Part shown: piece after piece, positions 57,807 through 64,000 of the stretch
How positions within the stretch are numbered: position 1 is the stretch's first letter
Layout: every line of letters starts with the position of its first letter
DNA from: Physcia stellaris
Taxonomy: Eukaryota; Ascomycota; Lecanoromycetes; Caliciales; Physciaceae
DNA length: 64,000 nt
Assembly (NCBI GenBank): GCA_018902385.1
Contig: JABSSW010000048.1
Location: 124,001 to 188,000 of the forward strand
Reading direction: 5' to 3'
The notes under the pieces: model-generated
The model's database searches: none
What the model saw: only the letters and a program-made list of their open reading frames with translations
What the model was told of the DNA's origin: nothing
Translations under genes and position numbers: made by a program

Positions 57807-60800
57807 TGCGTATCAAACATGAAAACGAATGAAAAACAATTTTTCGTATTCGATATAATCATTTCGAATATAACGTATTTTTTTTCGATTTCATTAATGT
57901 TTCGACGACGTTTCAAAATTTCATCAATCGAATTTTGACGATTCGTTTCGATATTAACGTCATAATATATTTGAACGATATAATAATTTATTCGATAAAC
58001 GTCGAAATTCATGTCAACGATGTCAAATGAATTTTTGATCGTTTTTAAAAAAAATTATATATTGTTTTTGAGAAATGCAAATGATTCGTTGACGAAATAA
58101 ATTTTTTGAATTCGTCGTTTTATTCAAAAAAATATTATTGCAAAACAAAAAAATCGAAATTATTAAAAAATGATTTGTATTTCGCAACGTTTTCGACATT
58201 ATGCAATTTTTCGATATCGTTAATTTTTATCGACGATTCATTAGACATTTCAATAAAATTGTTGAATTTCTGATCGTTATGTTAAAAAAATCGCAAAAAT
58301 TACGAACAAATATTCGTAAACGTAAACGAAATCAAAATCGAAATCGCAACAAATTATCAAATATTCACATTTTTTTGATCAGCGAAATATTGAAAATTTT
58401 CAAACGATTTCGCAAAACATTTATCGAAATATCAATTTTACGTCATTTCGATTTCGAATCTGTTATTCGAATCGAAAACGACGTATTCGACAAAATTATC
58501 GAAATCATTTTATGTCAACAAAACGACGAAAATTATTGACATTTTGTTGCGTATTTTCACGCAAAATGATTTCGATCGAATGCAATTACGAAATTCATGA
58601 CAAGAAATTGTCGATTATTGTGATTTCGTTCAAGCAATGAAAACATTATTTCGAAAACGCAAAAAAACAAATTTTTGTTTTTATTGATTATTGCAATTTG
58701 AAACAATTTATAATCACAATTAAATTGTCGTCACGTCAAATTCGATGAATTCAAAAATTAAATCGATATAATTTTTTAATTGATTATTGTTTCGATAACA
58801 AAAATTTTGTTAACGAATTTTCAAAACGATTCGATCACATAATGATTATTGAAAAAAACGTCGAAAAAAATCGTCAAATTTTAAAACAATTGCAAAAATC
58901 ATTGATCGCAAATTCGAAATATTTCGAAAAAATGCGAATAAATGCGATCAAAATCATGAATACGATGCATATCATGAAACGATTTATGAATACGATATAT
59001 AACATCAAATGTCAATCGCATTTAAATGATTTAATAATCGAATCAATTAACGTTATTTCGAAAACATTTAATTCAAAAAATTCAAAACGAAATTGAATTT
59101 CAATCAACGTTGTTTCGAAAATATTCGATTCAAAAAATTCGAAACATTCGATTGAACAAAAATTAAACGTGACATTCATAAAATGAAAATTTTTTGTATT
59201 AAAATTAACGATTGTATTTGAATGCGCAATACATAAAATTCGAATACAAATTGTTTTACGAAAAAAAAAACATATAACGACGAATTAACATTTTCATTGT
59301 TGAATTTCGTTCGAGATTTGATCGTTAAAAATCAATTTGTTTTTGAAATATATCGAAAATTAATTATTTCGAAAACAAAAACAAATCATTGACAACACAA
59401 AAATGAATTTTTGTATTACGACGACGTCGTTTACATTTCAAAAAATTTGCGTAAAAACGTTATTCGTGTCAATCACGATAATTCGTTCGTTGATTATTTC
59501 GACATTAAACGAACGTTGAAATTAATACGTCGAAAATAAAATTAATCGAATCAAAATTTTATCGAAATTTTTGAAATGCAACAACAAATTAAAAAATATC
59601 GTGAAACATGCGTCGTTTGTAAACGAAACAAAATTTCACGACACAAATCATACGACGAATTTTTTTTTCAATTTCAAAATTTAAATGAATTGATTTTTTT
59701 ATAAATTTCGTGACAGAAATTTTTTCAAATAAAAAATGAAATGAAACAATTTACGATTCGATTTTAATGATTGTGAATCGTTTAACGAAAATAATTTATT
59801 ACATATCAATGATTAAAACGATTTTCGCAAAAAAATTGATTGAAATTTTATTTCGCGAAATCATTCGATTTCACGATTTTTTTTCGTCAATCGTTATCGA
59901 CAAAAATTTCATCTTTACATTCAAATACAACGATGCATTGTGTTACGTTTTGAAAATCAAACGTAAATTGTTAATCGTTTTTCATTTTCAAATCGATAAA
60001 TAAATCGAACGAATAAACAACGTCATGAAACAATTTTTTCGCATTTTTGTCAATTTCGAACAAAATAATTAAATAAAATTGTTGTTTATAATCGAATTCG
60101 TTTACAACAACAAACACGCATTCACAAACATTTTTTCGTTCGAAATCATGTTTGAATATTCGTTTCGCATATTTTTCGAAAAAACATAAAACAAAAAAAT
60201 TAAATTCAAATTCGCAAAAAAACACGTTGAACATTTAATTGAATTATTTCGAATATTGAAAAACAATTTATTCGTGACACAACAACAACAAACGATATAT
60301 AAAAACGAACGCACGAAATCAATGTCATACAATATCGAAAATTACGTGAATTTGAACGATAAAAACATAAAAATTGAAATGAAAATTCTTTGAATCATTT
60401 CAAATTTTAAAAATTTTAAAAAATTAAATTTATCGTTTAAATTTATTCAAACGCTGACGTATTTACGACGTTTTTCACGTTTTTTTGAAAAATTTAATAA
60501 AAAAAAACGCACATACGTCACATTTTTCTAAATTTTCGTATTAAATTGAAAATATTAAATTCGACGAAAACATGAAAATAAAAATCACGAAAAAATTTTA
60601 TGAAATCGAAATCATGAAAAACAACAAAATTCTCAAAACAAATGAAATTTCAAACAAATTTTACAACGAATTCGATTTTTATTATTTGATAAAATGAAAA
60701 AATTATGAAAACGCGATTTGAAAATTTGTATCGTTTGTTAAACATATTCGAAATTTTTTACGACAATTTCACAACGAAAATTCAAAAAAATTTGATGTCA

Positions 60801-61000
60801 ATAGAAAAACAAATCATCGAAAATCACGAAAAAAATAAATTAAAATATTTATTGCATTTTAATACATTTTCGTTTTTAAAATTTTTGTGTGTTATTTATT
60901 GTTTAAAATTTACGACGCATAAAAAATTGAATTGTGTTAAAATTTTTTTCAAAAATTGTTGTTCGATTTAATCGAACAAAAAATCATTGAATAAAAAATG
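57807..61000 (+). mobile_element. Ty3/gypsy pol relic, element D
   Basis: Fossil, many breaks, + strand. Reverse transcriptase is entered in mid-domain right at the boundary with the minus-strand LTR, with a YLNDIIIYS catalytic-box relative near 57,965-57,995. RNase H follows (VNFYRRFIRHFNKIVEFLIV near 58,220; ILRHFDFESVIRIENDVFDK near 58,440). The integrase core is near 59,767-60,003 (MIVNRLTKIIYYISMIKTI, YNDALCYVLKIKRKLLIVFH). The C-terminal part fades out by 61,000. Its 5' half is missing, presumably displaced by the insertion of element C. Confidence 0.75.
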
Positions 61001-64000
61001 TGAAATGAAATAAAAAAAAATTCGAAATTTGAATATCAATGCGATCGCGATTTGTCAGAATTCAGATTTCGAAATTAGTTTTATATTCTTGTCACGTGAT
61101 TTAGGCGATCTTGGCGTCTCAATATGTATATAGCGAGCTCAAATTTTCAGCATTCTTAACAATACAATGCGTTTTATCTTTTACTTTTTGACAGATTATG
61201 AGCTCGAAAAAACGAATAATTTATCTGTAATCTTCGTATCAGATTAATCGTCTAAGCGAGCGAACGTCATTGTCTTCATGTCAAAATTCAATACATTTTT
61301 ATCGAAATTTCTTCTTTAAAGACTCTTCAGAATCAAAAGCTCATTGCATTGCAATGAGAAAGTACAACTTCAAAAACATGAGTTTTGAACAAGAAAACAA
61401 ATTTCAAGAATGTCATCGAAATTCTTTCGTCAAATTTGAACAAGAACAGATTTCAAAAATGTCGAAAACAAAAAACTGAACAGACGATTAAATTTATTTT
61501 TTATTCGCGACTTGTCGTTTTCGCTAAAAAGCGCATTGATTAATGAAATTGCAAACAAACAAATCATTGATGAATTCATTCAAACGATATGTATCAATCA
61601 TGTGAAACGATTGATATCGCAATTGATTAGCGAGATCTGAAGCGCGTTTAGCTTCGTCAAAATACGAATGTCGAGTCGTTAAAAACATGCAAAATCTTCT
61701 CAATTTCAATTTTTTCAGCTCATTTGAAATCGTATTGCGAAGAATCAACATCACAAAAACTCGAGCAATTGATTTCGAACAGTCGAGATTCGAACTCAGT
61801 CAATCTCTTTATTATTTTCAGTCAGGCGAATCACAGTTGCGACTCACAATTATCTCGTATTGATTTATCAGAGTCAATAATCGATCAATTGTTGAACGAC
61901 TTCAAAAACAAAGTTGAACTGAGACGACAGATGATTTTGATCAAAATTTTAACGCAATTGCATATTTCAATATCACGAGCTTTGATTCACTCGATAGTTT
62001 TTCAATCATTCGATTTGTCAAGAAGAAACAAATAAACTGACTCAAAAAGACAAATTCGAAAATTAAAAACGTGTCGCATTGAACATTGTTGCAATTAGTG
62101 CAAAGTCGAATCAAATTGAAATCACTCAATCATTCAATATTAGGCGAAATTCAATTTTCTGTTTTTCAAAGTTCAATCAAAAAATGATTGACATTTCAAT
62201 AAATCAAACATCTGAAACAAGTTCAGACTCAGTAGCGATTGACAATGTCAAAACGAAAACAGAAATCATTGTCGCATCATCAAAAACTGAATTTTCAATT
62301 ATCGTGAAAATCGAAATTATTGTCGCAACAAAAACTGAACTTTCAAACAATGTTGAAACAAATGCATATAATCAGACACTTTTTCTCGAAAGAATTGACA
62401 AAAAACGAAAACGTTACAAAATTATTTCAACATTTGAAGCTCAAGTTTATTCTCAACAATTTATATTTACGCTTTCTTTGCAATCATCTAAAAAACGATT
62501 CAGATTTAATTTCGAGAATCTTCAGCAATTCAATTGAAATGTGTTTATTGATCAACTCTTTTCAATCAATCTTATCAGCAGAGTAAGAGTCATTCGTTAT
62601 TTATACGTAAAACATTTCGAAACAAAGTTTTCTGACACTGTACACGAAATTGCACAAATCATAATTGATCATTTTCGCGAGTCAAACGAGAAAAACACTG
62701 AGAATTACGAGTATCAATTTTTTTTTTTCAAATTCGTCGAACTTTCATTTATAAGTTCATTATTTAGTTTTCAAATATCGAACTCATCGAATTCTTTCGA
62801 TTTCTTTCGCTTAATCGCACGAACTTTTTTCAAATTTTCAAAATTATCATGTTCAATTCGGCAACTCAACTCGACGTCGAAAACGTTTTTTTCATCGTCT
62901 TCGTTTTCGTTTTTTTTTCTCTTAGAATCATCATCAAAATCAGTGAGTCTCAGAGATATCTCAAGTGAAATCGAGAAATGAAAGACGTTTTTAAGTGAAC
63001 TCGTTTGTGAAAATATATTCAACGAACGTTTTCAACTGAGAATGAAAAAAATGAATTGTGTTGTATTGTTTTACGTACAGTTGTGAACGACGACTTGTAT
63101 CATAACATTAAAAATACGAATATGATCAAAAACGTTTGAAAAAAAATCATCAAAATTTGCAAATTCAAGAAATTCAATGCGCTCATGACTATTTATAGCA
63201 AATTTGAATTTCTCAAAATCTTTTTTTGCGTCGATATCAATGAATATGAATTCAAATTTCGAAACATCATTAACGAACTTGTCATTTATTCATTCAATTC
63301 AAAAATGAATGAAAATTGACTTATTTACAAATATTTTGCGAATCTTTCAAAATTCGCTCGTTTCTTCATTGATCGCTGAATTTCGAAGCATGAATTTTTC
63401 GACAATGATCAAAAAAATGATTTCAAACACGTTTTTTCGAACGTTATTCATTCATACGAAATTCAATGCATCAATTTTTTTGAAATTGCGATCATCAACG
63501 ATATTGATTTTGTTTTTTTAATTATCGATTTTGTTTCAAATTTCATCAAATCGTTTCAACAAAACGTCATTTTCGAACACATCAAAATTATCATTCAAAA
63601 AATCAAATGATGCGATCATTGTCAAAAATTTTATCATGATATTATCGAATGCATCATCAAGCATTTTCATTTTGTCGTTGTCAAACAAATTCGAAAAAAA
63701 AAAAAAAAACGACGCAAACGCAAAAATCAACAACGCAACGATAATCAAAATCAAAATCAAAATCAAAATCAAAATCAGAATCAGAATCAAAATCGAACGA
63801 GAAAAAACAAAACAAAAAAAACAACAAGAATAAAACGAAATTCGACGAAAATTTCTGAAAATCTGTGAACGAAGCGATAATCACGCATTCGATTTTCGTC
63901 GAAATTGTTGTTTTTTCGAAATCAATCAATTTTGACAAATTCATTGTCGTCAAAATTTTTTTTTTCATTTTTGTCATCATCAAGATTTTGAATTTCAACA
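61001..64000. mobile_element. Unassigned repeat-like DNA, less mutated patch at 61.06-61.25 kb
   Basis: The stretch 61,060-61,250 (GTCACGTGATTTAGGCGATC...) still contains CpT and GpG words and may be an LTR or leader. The frames between 61,270 and 62,981 (for example 62,079-62,537 and 62,541-62,981) show CpT/ApG more often than the pol relics but match no family I know. From 63 kb on the sequence is again strongly depleted. I could not assign it to an element. Confidence 0.4.
63741..63795 (+). repeat. (ATCAAA)n short tandem repeat
   Basis: About nine hexamer units ATCAAA with two ATCAGA variants, after an A-rich run. Confidence 0.9.

Larger units (their letters stand above)
37340..64000. other. 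AT-rich, hypermutated repeat block
   Basis: GC falls to roughly 25-30% and stays there to the window end. C is found almost only before A or G, and G almost only after T or C, so CpT, CpC, ApG and GpG are nearly absent over long stretches (37.4-45 kb and 55.9-61 kb especially). Nested LTR-element relics fill most of it. The many short open frames are side products of base composition plus retroelement remnants, not host genes. Confidence 0.9.

Noticed and set aside
63681-63840. CRISPR-like or satellite array from regular short repeats
   Set aside because: Only a simple ATCAAA hexamer run without spacers; eukaryotic context.

Overview
The window is nuclear DNA of a filamentous ascomycete (Pezizomycotina). 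Genes carry short introns (mostly 50-130 bp) with GT(R)NGT donors and CTAAC/CTGAC-like branch points. The gene set (AreA-type nitrogen regulator, DASH cryptochrome, Hsp9/Hsp12 protein, fungal histidine acid phosphatase) is typical of that group. The class cannot be fixed from sequence alone; the retroelement proteins remind me of those in Leotiomycetes. Exon models were built by hand from reading frame, splice signals and remembered family sequences.

Positions 1-37,330 are ordinary gene-rich DNA near 50% GC. In order they hold: areA (-), a CREG-like secreted protein (-), a small coiled-coil protein (+), a short-chain dehydrogenase (+), a DASH cryptochrome (+), a histidine acid phosphatase (-), a GNAT acetyltransferase (+), the RNase P subunit Rpr2 (-), the helicase Sub2 (+), a WBP11-like splicing factor (-), an Hsp12/LEA-like repeat protein (+), a Roadblock/LC7 protein (-), Ipi1 (+), a DUF262 protein (+), the NAC beta subunit Egd1 (+), a small orphan ORF (+), a decayed PRISE-type reductase (+) and a frameshifted GFA-family gene (-). 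Several share a theme of RNA and ribosome work (Rpr2, Sub2, WBP11, Ipi1, Egd1), but they are separate genes, not an operon.

Positions 37,340-64,000 are a sharply bounded AT-rich block (about 25-30% GC by eye) of nested, mutation-riddled LTR retroelements. I see two Ty3/gypsy pol relics on the + strand, one gag relic on the - strand, and a complete-ended 6.3 kb element without recognisable pol that is flanked by a matching 5-bp duplication. No live host gene is supported there.

Most notable points: (1) the repeat block looks heavily mutated by a RIP-like process that has removed C before T or C but spared CpA and CpG, unlike classical CpA-directed RIP; (2) the egd1 gene can only be read through a one-nucleotide exon; (3) areA is in two frames joined at a perfect A AAA AAG heptamer, so it is either a one-base homopolymer error or a -1 frameshift that would decide whether the NmrA-binding tail is made; (4) an Hsp12 domain has gained tandem 30-residue LEA-like repeats.
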